From NCBI GenBank assembly GCA_916048095.2, contig OU696589.1, positions 1,651,001 to 1,715,000 on the forward strand: 64,000 nt of DNA. Reading direction: 5' to 3'. Source of the stretch: Sacculina carcini. Lineage: Eukaryota; Arthropoda; Thecostraca; Sacculinidae. Both the position numbers and the translations under genes were made by a program. Position 1 is the stretch's first letter. Each line of letters starts with the position of its first letter. The notes under the pieces are model-generated. The model searched no databases. It saw only the letters and a program-made list of their open reading frames with translations, and was not told where the DNA came from. Positions 12,171 to 22,495 of this stretch are shown piece after piece.

Positions 12171-12303
12171 TAGACACCACTGAATAAACAAACAATTACT
12201 TCGGCAATAATTAACAATTAACGCCTCACACACGGTTACACGCTCACACACACACACACACCAAGCGGAAATGGAAAGCAAGAGAGTGTGTGAGAGAGAA
12301 ATA
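10453..12303. other. microsatellite-rich, no gene recognised
   Basis: Contains (CA)n tracts at about 10901-10952, 11440-11510, 11822-11842, 12126-12170 and 12242-12262 in otherwise unremarkable AT-rich DNA. No exon, LTR or TIR could be supported. Confidence 0.55.
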
Positions 12304-12497
12304 AGAAAAGAGAAGAGAAGATACGATAAGAGATGAGAAGATAAGATAAGAGAAGAGAAGATAAGAGAAGAGAAGAGAAGAGAAGAGAAGAGAAGAGAAG
12401 AGAAGAGAAGAGAAGAGAAGAGAAGAGAAGAGAAGAGAAGAGAAGAGAAGAGAAGAGAAGAGAAGAGAAGAGAAGAGAAGAGAAGAGAAGAGAAGAG
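12304..12497. repeat. (AAGAG)n pentanucleotide microsatellite
   Basis: About 190 bp of all-purine agaag units (roughly 35 copies, the first ~50 bp impure with gata variants). The tract ends at the apparent 5' end of the LINE that follows. The all-purine strand could form triplex (H-DNA). Confidence 0.93.
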
Positions 12498-12499
12498 GA

Positions 12500-13912
12500 G
12501 TTGTGTTTGATTTGCGGTCAAGTGAGGAAGTGTGCAGTGAACTCAGCGAATAGTGAATTCAGTGTGTGTGTATAGTGTGGACGACGAAGCGAACTCAGTG
12601 TGTAGTGAATTGAGTGAATTCAGTACGTGTGTATGGTATGAACGACGCAAAGGTTCGAGTACTGGACGAGTGTGGAGTTCTGTTCGAGTGCTGGACACCA
12701 GTTGTCATCCCGGGACTGAGTCAAAGATGAGTGGTAAAGCAAAAAAAGACCAAACTAAGTCAGAAGAAGACAAACTAGATAAAATGATGTCTAAAATCGA
12801 TGATATAGAGCAGGAGCAAAAAAAAACATGAAAAAAAACTTGGAAGAAGTCAGCCATCAAAACCTGGAACTCAAGAAAGGAAACGAAGAAAAAGACAAAA
12901 TAATTATGGAATTAAAAGAGGAAATAAAGAGAGTAGAGCAGAGAACAAATGAGATTGACAAAGAACAGAGATATTAAAAAGGAGGTGAAATAAATTATTA
13001 GACAAAGTCCAAAGCTCATCAAGGAGACAGCTGAAATACACAAGTCTGTTGTCTTCTTCGGGGTGGAAGAAGAAGACAACAGGAACAAAATTCAAAAAGA
13101 CAAAGGAGAGATGAAGAAATTAAAAGAGATGACACAAATCATGAAAGAAGAAGAAAGTGGGGAATGTATAAAGGAATTCACAAGAATGGGGTTCTTCGAG
13201 AAGGGCAAAAACAGGCCACTAAAAGTGACGTACACAAACGCGGCAAAAATTTAAACAGTTATGAGAAACATAAGGAAGCTAAAAGAGACTGAAGACTACA
13301 AAGATGTTCGTGTCGCCATATACATGATCAAAGAAGACAGAGAAAAGGTGAAAGAGCTCTTACAAGAAGCCAGAAAGAAAAACGAAAAGAGATCTGAGGA
13401 AGAAGAGCGTCATTTTTTTACAGGGTCATAGGACTCCAGTTGAAGAAGTGGTACCTGACCAGAAGGCAAATATAAGGGAACAAAAATTCTTTCGAAATAC
13501 AAGTATAAAAGTAGTTCATTCGAACCTGGATAGGATCTTGTCAAAAAAGGGTGAGCTGAAAGATTATTCGAGAGAAAATAGACAGATGTTGTTTGTCTCA
13601 CTGAGACAAAATTAACTCAGGATATGTGAGATGCTATCATCAAATGTCGAAACTATAATATATGTAGGAAAGACTGACAGATTAAACAGGGTGGTGGAGT
13701 GATGGTGATGACATCGGAACAACTTGTAGTACAAAAGTGCAAATTAATAGAGGAAAACAACGAATTGCCGGCAATAGAAATAATGGGGCAAGACCCATTG
13801 ACAGTGGTAGTAGTGTATCTGCCACCTAAGACTAAAGCTTGGTCACAAGTTGAGTACAAAAACTTTACAAAATCAACACTGAATGGAATGAAATCAATTT
13901 TAGAGAAATGAG
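12500..13912 (+). mobile_element. LINE (CR1/Jockey-like), 5' part: UTR, ORF1, start of endonuclease
   Basis: After a ~220-bp leader, an ATG at 12727 opens a Lys/Glu-rich coiled-coil ORF1 (MSGKAKKDQTKSEEDKLDKM, continuing across several frameshifts and stops to about 13420). Endonuclease sequence begins near 13500. An APE-type phrase around 13590-13615 (TETKLTQ) is followed by 'GGGVMVMT' (about 13690-13710) and 'DPLTVVVVYLPP' (about 13793-13828). The LINE is cut at 13912 by LTR element I and continues at 16757/16762. It is a pseudogene with several stops. Confidence 0.8.
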
Positions 13913-14398
13913 TGTAATTTCACATTGTTGATCGGAGGCGCCAGAGCGAGTGATGCGCGAGATGTTCCGATATATTGAACATTTGCTTACATGCGATTCA
14001 ACGTTTGTATGTCTGTGTGTCTGTATACACGCGCAGCACTGGTCGCGTTGGCAGACGCCGTGTATGTGTGTGTGTGTGCAGTCATGTGTATGTGTGGGAG
14101 TGTATGTGTGCGCGTGTGCGTCTATTCTGTACTGTCTTGGTGGCGATGTAACTGGGGAAGTATGGGCAGTGTAAAGGGGGTTCGATGAAGCGTTGAGTCT
14201 CATGTAGGAGTCGAGATCGAGCGTTCATGATGTGAGTGTGAACGGTGCGCGGAAGCGTTGAGTGACAGTGTACGGCGGTATGCAGAGTGCATTGTTCTTG
14301 GTGTTTTGTACTCGTTTCCGCGGTGTGAGTATGGCGTGTTGCGTGTATTTACTCGGTGTCATTTCATCGTCCATCATTTGTTCTGCAATACAACTACA
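13913..14398 (+). repeat. element I 5' LTR
   Basis: Matches 16226-16756 over its length apart from short indels. Starts TGTAATTTCACATTG and ends CAACTACA. Confidence 0.9.
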
Positions 14399-14410
14399 AG
14401 CTATTTCGGC
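14399..14410 (+). promoter_or_regulatory. element I primer binding site, complementary to tRNA-Phe 5' end
   Basis: AGCTATTTCGGC abuts the LTR with no spacer. Its reverse complement, GCCGAAATAGCT, is nucleotides 1-12 of metazoan tRNA-Phe (recalled from known tRNA sequences). The identical 12-mer sits at the same place in elements II and III, while the flanks differ. Confidence 0.6.
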
Positions 14411-14411
14411 C

Positions 14412-16225
14412 ATGTCGGTGCACGGTGATGAACAAGGGACCAGCATGGACGTGCGTCTAATTCCGGAGTTCAGTGGATCGGACGCGCAGAATATCACAGA
14501 GTGGTTGGACAGATTGGAACTCGTATGTGATCTTCAAGGTGTGACTGACGTGACAACCGTCATTGCTCTGCGTTTGGCCGGCGGTGCTTTTGCTGTGTAC
14601 CAGCAGCTACCGATCTCTGACAGAAAATGCGTGCAGAAAGTGAAGTCGGCCCTGCAAGCGGCATTTGGAATTTATCCATAAACAGCCTACGAGCGGTTTC
14701 ATGCCCGCACTCTACACCCCAACGAGACGCCCGATGTATACCTGGCCGATCTCAAGAGATTGGCTTCTGTGTTTGGTGGAGTACCTGACATGGCTCTCCG
14801 GTGTGTATTTGTCTCGGGTTTGCCTGCAGAGTGCGCACAACGTTACGTGCGAATTCTCGACTTGAGTCGCTGGATCTGGCACAGCTGACAGTTAGGGCTC
14901 GCATACTGCTCCAAGAGAACCAGCACAACGAAATGTGTCTGGCCGCCAGGGGACCAACAGCAGCTCATACAGCACAGTGAGAAACCAAGTGTTTATGTTG
15001 CGGAGGCATTGGTCATATCCAGCGCCATTGTCCATCCAACCGCAACCGCAGGAGATTTGATCACGACAAGCACAACAAACAAAACGGCCGACACAGTCAT
15101 GGCAAGTCGGGAAACGACAGCGGAGACGCGTCGTCACGGACGTCCGGACTCCTCTCCGAGACAAAACTAGCCAGGGCGCTACCGACGGTGAATGTGACCA
15201 TCCACGGTGCTGATCGACGTGCGCTCGTCGACACGGGCTGCAGTCAAAGCATAGCACATGTGTCCTGCTGCATCAAATGGGCGTGCAAAAAGGTGAGCGT
15301 CGTCACCATGCGCGGTGAAATATTCTCGACCTTGGGCACGGGCACAGTGACACTCAGTGTTGGTGCTGATTTTGTGCCGTGCCATTGAGTTGTTGTCTCA
15401 CAGACAAGACCACTGGGGTTTGATTTCATTTTGGGAATGAATGCAATTACGTCTTTGAAGGGCATGTGTATATCTGCCGACGGTCATATCACATTCAATC
15501 CATGTGCGTACGGTTCTGGGACACAGGGCACACGGATGCACACTCACACTGCGCTGGGTCTCACCGATGATAGAAGGCATGCTAATGATAAATTACGTGA
15601 CGCACCGATTTGTGCGGCTGGCATAGACAGAAGTCAACTGATTAAGAATAATCATCACGCTTCTCGTCACCCAGGCGTAAGAAGGACGCTGGTTTTTGCT
15701 CGCAAAGCCGACCCAGGTGTCACCCGTCGCGAGGTGAACGCAGTAGTGCGAAAGTGGGACGAGTGTAACTTTGTAGATTCCGCCCCAGTGAAGTGGAGGA
15801 AAGGACACTTGAACGTTAAGGACGTGTGGGACAGGACAGGGCGTGTGAGACGCAGTCATTTGCGCGTGAGATGCCAAGACGTTGAAAATTGTCCGATTGT
15901 TCTAGGTGACTTGGTGTGGACAAAGCCAACAGACAGTCGCTGTTACAGCAAGTATTTGCCCGGCGTCGTGACCCGTGTTGTGTCCAATCATTCGGTGGAT
16001 GTTGACGGTGTGCCGCGACATGTTCGTGACCTGCGTATGCGACATACTCAACCCGAAGTCGCTAAGCAACCGAGTTCAGACGATGATGAGTTGATTGTGA
16101 GTTTTGGGCGAGCCCCGAGGGCCAACGTGGAATCGCACAACGTCGCACCCGCAGAATCGCCTCGGAGGTCTAATCGACGGCGTGTAGCCCCTCGGTGTTT
16201 TTGTTGCGATGAGCAACAGGGGGAG
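14412..16225 (+). pseudogene. element I gag-pol remnant (Gag, protease, integrase ends)
   Basis: Gag starts at ATG 14412 directly after the PBS. It includes 'RLAGGAFAVYQQL', a TAA at 14679 in an otherwise continuous frame, and a frameshift near 14865. A CCHC zinc knuckle (CLCCGGIGHIQRHC) lies near 14995-15036. The protease site VDTG lies at about 15227-15238, followed by an LGMD-like 'ILGMNAITSL' (15431-15463). The frame then passes into the integrase N-terminal His/Cys region (about 15650-15800) and directly to the C-terminal tail (GDLVWTKP, VDGVPRHV) at about 15905-16200. RT, RNase H and the DDE core are missing, so the element could only move in trans. The layout matches II and III. Confidence 0.8.
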
Positions 16226-16688
16226 TGTAATTTCACATTGTTGATCCGAGGCGCCAGAGCGAGTGATGCGCGAGATGTTCCGATATAGTGAACGTTTGCT
16301 TACATGCGATTCAACGTTTGTATGTGTGTGTGTCTGTATACACGCGCAACACTGGTCGCGTTGGTAGACGCCGTGTATGTGTGTGTGTGCAGTATGTGTG
16401 GGTGTGTATGCGTGCGCGTGTGCGTCTATCCTGTACTGTCTTGGTGGCGATGTAACTGGGGAAGTATGGGCAGTGTAAAGGGGGTTCGATGACGCGTTGA
16501 GTCTCATGGAGGAGTCGAGATCGAGCGTTCATGATGTGAGTGTGAACGGTGCGCGGAAGCGTTGAGTGACAGTGTACGGCGGTTTGCAGAGTGCATTGTT
16601 CTTGGTGTTTTGTACTCGTTTCCGCGGTGTGAATATCGAGTGTTGCGTGTATTCACTCGGTTTCATATTGTGCGATTGTGTGATTGTG

Positions 16689-16722
<34 letters not shown>

Positions 16723-16756
16723 CATCTTCCATCATTTGTTCTGCAATACAACTACA
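16226..16756 (+). repeat. element I 3' LTR
   Basis: Copy of the 5' LTR preceded by a polypurine tract (aacagggggag, 16214-16225). Contains a (TA)n run at about 16690-16720 that is absent from the 5' copy. Confidence 0.9.
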
Positions 16757-17242
16757 ATGTGAACACAAGAGTAAAAAAAATATTAATATAACGGGCGATC
16801 ACAACTGTAATATGAAATGGAACGAGACATATATAGAAGATACGATCAGTTTACTGAAGAAGGAGCTCCTAAAACTGGTCCAAAACCATTTTTTGACGCA
16901 GCACATAGAGGAGGACACTCGAAAAAGAGGAAGTGATCAGCCATCAATGTTGGATGTAGTGTTCACTAAACGAGAAGAACAAGTACAAAACATCAAATAT
17001 CAACCACCATTTGGAAGCGACTCCATTGTGACCACTTTTGAATATATACAAACTAAAGATGTTATTGTTCACGAAACAAAACTGAAACGTATTTTGTACT
17101 ATAAAAGAAGGAGCTACGAAAGTATGAACGACTTCTTAAGAGAAATAGACTGGGAAGAAGTGATGCAAGGAAAAGATATAGACGCACAGTATAACAGTTT
17201 TTGTAAGGTGTACAATGATGGAGTGAATTAGTGTGTGCCCAG
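16757..17242 (+). mobile_element. LINE segment 2: endonuclease C-terminal part and linker
   Basis: Continues the LINE frame broken at 13912: 'INITGDHNCNMKW' (about 16774-16815) is the GDFN-type motif of APE endonucleases, and 'GSDSIVTTFEYI' (about 17015-17050) corresponds to the SDH region, with H replaced. One frame is open from 16566 through 17231 (TAG), which includes LTR sequence upstream of 16757. It is cut at 17242 by element II. Confidence 0.8.
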
Positions 17243-17572
17243 TGTAGGCTGAACAAAGGAACGAAAAAAATGTATTCACCAGCAACAACTCTATCACACC
17301 GTATTCACCGTACCATCTCTCACACTCGCAATGCCCCAAGCTCCACTGACGCACGTCATTTTCCACATTGCAAAAGCGTCCTGCAAATTCTATTCCAAGC
17401 GATCCGATTGCACATACGCACACGCGCACAGGCTCGCACATACACACAAGCACATACACACACACATGCACACAACAACACGCAGACATTTGCAGAACCA
17501 TTCATTCCGATTATATGCAACACTGAATGCAACTGAATGACGAAATCGGTCAACTATACACATCAAACTACA
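17243..17572 (-). repeat. element II 3' LTR
   Basis: 330 bp, about 99% identical to 19481-19810. In element orientation starts TGTAGTTTGA and ends GCCTACA. Confidence 0.95.
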
Positions 17573-17674
17573 CACCCTTGTGATTTAATAATCATTATAA
17601 TTTCGAATTGAACACGAAACTCGACACACCCCAATAGAAACGACTTGAAAACAATTATATCCCTATAAACTACA

Positions 17675-18757
17675 CTAGCTACTCACATAGTCATTCATCC
17701 AGATTGGCCGTCTCACCTCTCTCCTCGGTCGCTCTATGGTAGGTGCAGATTCTGAATGTGTGCTCTCGTTTTCACCGTTCGGAGGAGGACGAATCTCCTC
17801 GGGCCCTGGATCAATAACGGGCCGCAGGTCCAGCACATGTCTAGGCATACCGTCAACTGAGATGTTGTTGTTGGAGTTCACTCTCGTAACGACGCCCTTG
17901 CTCCAATGAGAAGTGCACCGCGCGTTGGGGGGCTTCACCCACACTTCATCCCCCAATTTGACTGTCGACCCCGATACCCGGTCTTCATCTCCGCTTTGAG
18001 AAATATCTCTGAGACATCTCCAGTCGTAAGTGTGCACTGATCGTTGCGGTACGCTTTCGTCTTTTTGACCATTCCGCGGAGTACAATTATACCAGAACAC
18101 GGCTTCAGTAGGGCAAATCTCCCCTCTCTCAGCAATAGCTTTAACAGTTCGGTGGTTTCTTTCAATTATGCCATTGCCTCCTGGTCGATACGCTGCACGA
18201 AATAACCTCCGAACTTTCCACCGTGTCAACATGTTTCCCAAATGCTGAGACCGGAATGCAGCACTGTTATCTAGAAGAAGTTCATCTACCGGTCCCCGCT
18301 CGAGAAATATGCTGTTCAACACCTCGGTCACCTCTTGTGCGTCTTCTCTTCTCAGCTTTCTCCAGAGGGCGAAACGGCCTGGTCCACAATCGATGATGGT
18401 CAGAAAGGGTACTTGTCTATAGTGTGTGACATCCACACCTTCAATCAGCCGATCAGCAACAACGACTCTCAGTCGGATACACCTTCCGTTCACAACTAGT
18501 GCCACATCATCAGCATATGTACACCTAATTTGACTCCCATCAAAAGCTTGCACGAACACCGTACCATCAGTCTGTGACACGTATTTCTCATGAACAACGC
18601 TTGTAGAGCACCCAGTGTCTATCAGACCTTTGGTGTGTGTATCCCCAAGAACAACATCAATGATGGGTAACTGTGCATGAGGCGCCTGACGGTTAGAAGG
18701 GCGGTTGCTGGCGCACGCACCGCCCCCTAGGAGTTTTCCGAATTCTGGTTGGGACAC
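17675..18757 (-). CDS. element II protease-integrase polyprotein, RT deleted
   Basis: An uninterrupted 360-codon frame. The aspartic protease active site LIDTGCSTS lies at residues ~45-53. At residues ~109-112 the protease end runs straight into the integrase core: 'GVDVTHYRQ', where related element III has 'AVDTTHYQG'. The first catalytic Asp is thus preserved at the junction. The second is in 'LLLDNSAAF' and the Glu in 'NGIIERNHRT', so the DDE triad is complete. The C-terminal tail (GDEVWVKPP, VDGMPRHVLDLRP) follows. There is no good ATG; the frame overlaps the end of gag in the -1 frame, implying expression by frameshift. Integrase could act on LTR ends if cDNA is supplied by another element's RT. 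Confidence 0.9.
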   Translation of the reverse strand: MSQPEFGKLLGGGACASNRPSNRQAPHAQLPIIDVVLGDTHTKGLIDTGCSTSVVHEKYVSQTDGTVFVQAFDGSQIRCTYADDVALVVNGRCIRLRVVVADRLIEGVDVTHYRQVPFLTIIDCGPGRFALWRKLRREDAQEVTEVLNSIFLERGPVDELLLDNSAAFRSQHLGNMLTRWKVRRLFRAAYRPGGNGIIERNHRTVKAIAERGEICPTEAVFWYNCTPRNGQKDESVPQRSVHTYDWRCLRDISQSGDEDRVSGSTVKLGDEVWVKPPNARCTSHWSKGVVTRVNSNNNISVDGMPRHVLDLRPVIDPGPEEIRPPPNGENESTHSESAPTIERPRREVRRPIWMNDYVSS

Positions 18758-19452
18758 TCACCTGAAATATGACCGCTCTGGCCACATTTAAAGCACACCA
18801 CCGTCTTCTCGGTACAGTCCCGGATGAAGTGCGCGCCACCACATCGAAAGCACCCGCCCACCTTCGGTCTTGACGGAATTCGGCTCCCTTTTCCACGTCC
18901 GCTACTTTGTGCACTCCTTCCGGCTTTCAGAGCAACAGCAGCATGTCCACCATGAGAGGTATGTCCATTCGTAGTCAGCACTCTTGCGTGCCCTATCAGC
19001 ACACTCATCGAGAGGCTCATGACATCATCGATGCGGCGCAAGATCGAACTGACGTGGTCGGGAAACCCATTAACAAAACAGAGCTTCACAATATGCTCCA
19101 GCGCAGCTTTGTCGAAGCGAGCCAGTCCAACCAGACGCCGCAGCTCATTGGCATAGGCGTCGACTGACTCGCCACCCCGCTTCCTCTCGGATAGCTTCCC
19201 GAGCGCCACGAACGCATCATCACTGAACGCCTCCTTCAATCGCGTTTGAATCGCATCGACGTCATTCTGAGCTTCTTCATCCATCTCCAGATAGACCGCC
19301 AGAGCATCATCCTCCAGATAGAGAGGCAAGAAGCTTGCCAAATCAGTGACCTTCGCTAGCTTGGCCACCAAATTTACTTTTTTTAACCAAGCCACCACGT
19401 TGCCCTCGCCTGTGAAAGGCCTCACCATGTCGCTTTTCACAATTCCAGTCAT
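18727..19452 (-). CDS. element II Gag, intact (241 aa)
   Basis: ATG at 19452, 17 nt past the PBS; stop TAG at 18727-18729. The capsid-like region includes 'FLPLYLEDDALAVYLEM' and 'DAYANELRRLVGLA'. Two CCHC zinc knuckles (CFRCGGAHFIRDC and CFKCGQSGHISGEC) lie near the C-terminus, typical for RNA-packaging nucleocapsid. The length suits gypsy Gag. The last ~10 codons overlap the protease-integrase frame. A G-GAA-AAC heptamer lies just before the stop; it is only a weak slippery candidate because its first three bases are not identical. Confidence 0.9.
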   Translation of the reverse strand: MTGIVKSDMVRPFTGEGNVVAWLKKVNLVAKLAKVTDLASFLPLYLEDDALAVYLEMDEEAQNDVDAIQTRLKEAFSDDAFVALGKLSERKRGGESVDAYANELRRLVGLARFDKAALEHIVKLCFVNGFPDHVSSILRRIDDVMSLSMSVLIGHARVLTTNGHTSHGGHAAVALKAGRSAQSSGRGKGSRIPSRPKVGGCFRCGGAHFIRDCTEKTVVCFKCGQSGHISGECPNQNSENS

Positions 19453-19468
19453 AGTCGAGTGCAAAATA

Positions 19469-19480
19469 GCCGAAATAGCT
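19469..19480 (-). promoter_or_regulatory. element II primer binding site, complementary to tRNA-Phe 5' end
   Basis: On the minus strand AGCTATTTCGGC follows the 5' LTR directly. It is identical to the block in elements I and III and is the exact complement of tRNA-Phe nucleotides 1-12. Confidence 0.6.
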
Positions 19481-19810
19481 TGTAGGCTGAACAAAGGAAC
19501 GAAAAAAATGTATTCACCAGCAACAACTCTATCACACCGTATTCACCGTACCATCTCTCACACTCGCAACGCCCCAAGCTCCACTGACGCACGTCATTTT
19601 CCACATTGCAAAAGCGTCCTGCAAATTCTATTCCAAGCGATCCGATTGCACATACGCACACGCGCACAGGCTCGCACATACACACAAGCACATACACACA
19701 CACATGCACACAACAACGCGCAGACATTTGCAGAACCATTCATTCCGATTATATGCAACACTGAGTGCAACTGAATGACGAAATCGGTCAACTATACACA
19801 TCAAACTACA
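19481..19810 (-). repeat. element II 5' LTR
   Basis: 330 bp, paired with 17243-17572. Outer flank is cccag. Confidence 0.95.
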
Positions 19811-20791
19811 CCCAGTAAAAGATGTGTCAAGAAATAGAAACAATGGTTCGATAAAAGATGTATAGAGGCAAAGAAAGAAAGAGACAGATTATGGACGAAA
19901 TACAGAGAAAAACGAAGCACCGAAAGGTATGAGGAATACAAGAAGAGCAGAAACAGATATACCACCATCAGGAGAGAAACTCAGAGAAGATTTGAAAAGG
20001 ATATTGTCGAAAAATACAAAAATAACCAAAAATTATTCTGCGGATATATCCGGAATAATACACAAATCAAAAGCAAAATACAGAGTATAGATGTAAATGG
20101 GCGGAAATACACAGATGAAGAGGATATATTTGAGATTTTCAATGAGAACTTCCAATCTGTGTTCACAGAAGAGTTGAGCTGGAAACCAAAAAATGAGACT
20201 GTATCAGACACAAACATGGAGGAAATAATAATTACCGAACATCAGGTAAAGAGCGAAATGAAGATTCTCGACAGATACAAGTCCAGTGGTCCATACACAT
20301 AGTGAGTTATGTGCTCAAAGAGTGTGCAGAAACATTATGCAAACCATTGGGAATAATCATGAAAAACTCACTAATAAGAGGTAAATCACCAAAGATATGA
20401 AAAACAGCCAACATAACACCTCTGTTCAAAAAAGGCAACAGCGAGGACCCAAAAAATTACAGACCAATATCATTGACCAGCATTGTTTGTAAAATTATGG
20501 AGAAAATTATAAGAAAACAGTTGACTAAATATTTGGAGACAGAGAAATTGATTTCAGAGAAACAATTTGGTTTCAGAAGTGGAAGATCTACAACATCAAA
20601 CCTTGTCAGTTTCTACAGTCGCGTCACAAAGATCATTCAAGAAAGAGAGCACTGGACTGATTCAATCTACATCGATTTTGAAAGGACCTTTGACAAGGTT
20701 TCTCACAAGAAATTGTTATACAAATTGATAAAAACTGGAGAAGTCAGCAAGCAACTAGAAAGACGGATAGGTGACTTCCTTACGGATAAAG
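19811..20791 (+). mobile_element. LINE segment 3: linker and RT N-terminal half
   Basis: Continues the same LINE. A Lys/Arg-rich linker (AKKERDRLWTKYREK, from about 19867) is followed by RT motifs in 20404-20791: 'LFKKGNSEDPKNYRPIS' (across a frame break), 'EKQFGFRSGRSTTSN' (20559-20603), and 'SIYIDFERTFDKVSHKKL' (20661-20715), where the catalytic Asp of RT motif A (here D-F-E) is visible. Cut at 20791 by element III. Confidence 0.85.
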
Positions 20792-21143
20792 TGAAGTATG
20801 TATTGTATAACGATGCAGTGGTGACATGATGAAATAACACACACACCCAAGGGAATAACAACAACGCTAATTCCGTCTCAGAGAACAACACGCAAACACG
20901 CAAATACAGCACACACACCACGCGCAAATACTCTCGACTCCTGCACCGCACTGCCGCTCGTCTCAGCTTGTACCCGTCTCCTCTCGCCTGCAAGATGACA
21001 CCGCTGCAGCACTTACACCATTCCGCACAGACACGCATACACACATACGCACATACACTTTGCTGAATCAACATTGCTATACATAGATACATACAACGCC
21101 GCTCTGACGCAACATACACACTCATCACATATACAACACCACA
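20792..21143 (-). repeat. element III 3' LTR
   Basis: 352 bp. Starts TGTGGTGTTG and ends ACTTCA in element sense. ~98.6% identical to 24636-24987. Confidence 0.95.
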
Positions 21144-21162
21144 CGCCCCCGTGATATATAAA

Positions 21163-22494
21163 TCATAACTCATAATCTTGTAACCACACCGGCGGTCTCC
21201 TGATCCTAGACGACCTCCGAAGAACGTCACTACGAGACTGCTCGTCATCAGTTTCTCTTCCATTTTCTTCATCATCGCTCACTAACGGCAATCGCCCCCC
21301 AGCCTGATCCGCATCATCCTCGACCGCATCACCACTTGACCGGAGGAAGGACACGTTATTTGCGCTTTCTTCATTGACAGGGCGCAAGTCCAACACATGA
21401 CGCGGCATCCCATCCACCTCCACGTTCACGTCAGATACAACACAAGTCACACGTCCGGCTAACCATCGGGAAGTACAGCGAGCATTCACAGGCTTCACGA
21501 CAACCTTTTGACCCACGACATACCTGAATGACTTCTCATACTCAAATTTCGCGGGTTGCGACCTTGGATGTCGCCATTTGTAGGTGTGTAAAGCAGCACT
21601 CTGGGTCGAATCATTGCTAGCAGCGTCTTGGATGGCCAGATTATAAAAGAACACTGCATCCAGAGGAGAACCACCAGTGCGAGCAGCTGTCCGCTTTATC
21701 GTCCTGTGATTCCGCTCCACTATACCATTGCCGGCAGGCCTATGTGCCGCACGAAACCTCCTGCGAACTCCCCATCGCTGGCACAAGCTGGATATTGCAG
21801 CAGATCTGAACGTTCTACTGATGTCCATGAGAACCTCTGACGGAGGCCCTCTTTCCCTGAAAACTTGTTCCAAATTTGTGGCTACCTCCGCTATATTTTC
21901 GCTGTCTACTTGTCTCCACACAGCAAATCGACTAGGACCACAGTCAACAATGCTTAAATAACAGCGACCTTGATAGTGCGTGGTGTCAACTGCTAACCGG
22001 GCCCAATTTTTCTCCACCGACAACGAGCCAGTATCATGACGAGCAGGCGGTGGATCTATCACTGAACACCTACTGCACCGCTTCACGCATTGCTTCACTT
22101 CGTCAATTGTCACATCCTGCATCACCATTTTAGCCAGTTGATAGGTTATGTCGACGCCGAAGTGATGATCTTGATGGAGCGTATCTAATGAAACGACACA
22201 CACTGCAGTAGATGCGTCATCGTTATCATTATTTTTAGCACATGGTTCGTCGCGCTTTCCGATCTTTTCGCTCTTGAACCATCTCTTGTCCACCCTTGTC
22301 AGCACATCAACCTTATTCTTTTCTGATCTTACCAAAGTCACTGACAGATCCAAATCTACTTCACACACCAAATCTTTCAAAATCGACAACCGCCTTTTAA
22401 CCAACATTTCAGACATGCCAGTGACTTTTATCCTGCGATCCCCTGTGATTGTAGAATTAACCCACTTGTGAACAATCGCAGAATCAGTCATCAC
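21163..22494 (-). pseudogene. element III RNase H remnant and integrase
   Basis: A long open frame of 443 codons, +1 relative to the upstream RT frame (break at about 22496). It starts with an RNase H-like 'VMTDSAIVHKW', the conserved D-S region; the N-terminal RNase H half seems absent. It then has an integrase Cys pair (CVKRCSRC), the DDE residues in 'AVDTTHYQG', 'VLMDISRTF' and 'NGIVERNHRT', the signature DCGPSRFAVW, and a C-terminal tail with VDGMPRHVLDLRP. The same tail occurs in elements I and II. The integrase itself looks intact; its link to RT is broken. Confidence 0.85.
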
Positions 22495-22495
22495 T

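Larger units (their letters stand above)
13913..16756 (+). mobile_element. LTR element I: Ty3/gypsy deletion derivative
   Basis: LTRs of 486 bp (13913-14398) and 531 bp (16226-16756; longer mainly through a TA microsatellite) begin TGTAATTT and end CTACA. Flanks are atgag (13908-13912) and atgtg (16757-16761), a 4/5 match TSD. Removing the element with one TSD restores the LINE reading frame. The body (14399-16225) contains gag, a protease and parts of integrase but no RT, no RNase H and no integrase core. It lies in the LINE in sense orientation. Confidence 0.9.
17243..19810 (-). mobile_element. LTR element II: young gypsy derivative with Gag and PR-IN, no RT
   Basis: LTRs of exactly 330 bp each (17243-17572 and 19481-19810) differ at about three sites, so insertion is recent. 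The TSD is cccag on both sides (17238-17242 and 19811-19815). In element orientation: 5' LTR, PBS 19480-19469, gag, protease-integrase frame, 3' LTR. At 2568 bp it is short because the region between protease and the integrase core (RT, RNase H and the integrase zinc-binding domain) is missing in frame. All retained frames are open. It is integrated in the LINE in antisense orientation. Confidence 0.95.

Noticed and set aside
12126-12521. Ser/Leu/Phe-rich 131-codon minus-strand frame
   Set aside because: It is the translation of the (AAGAG)n microsatellite.
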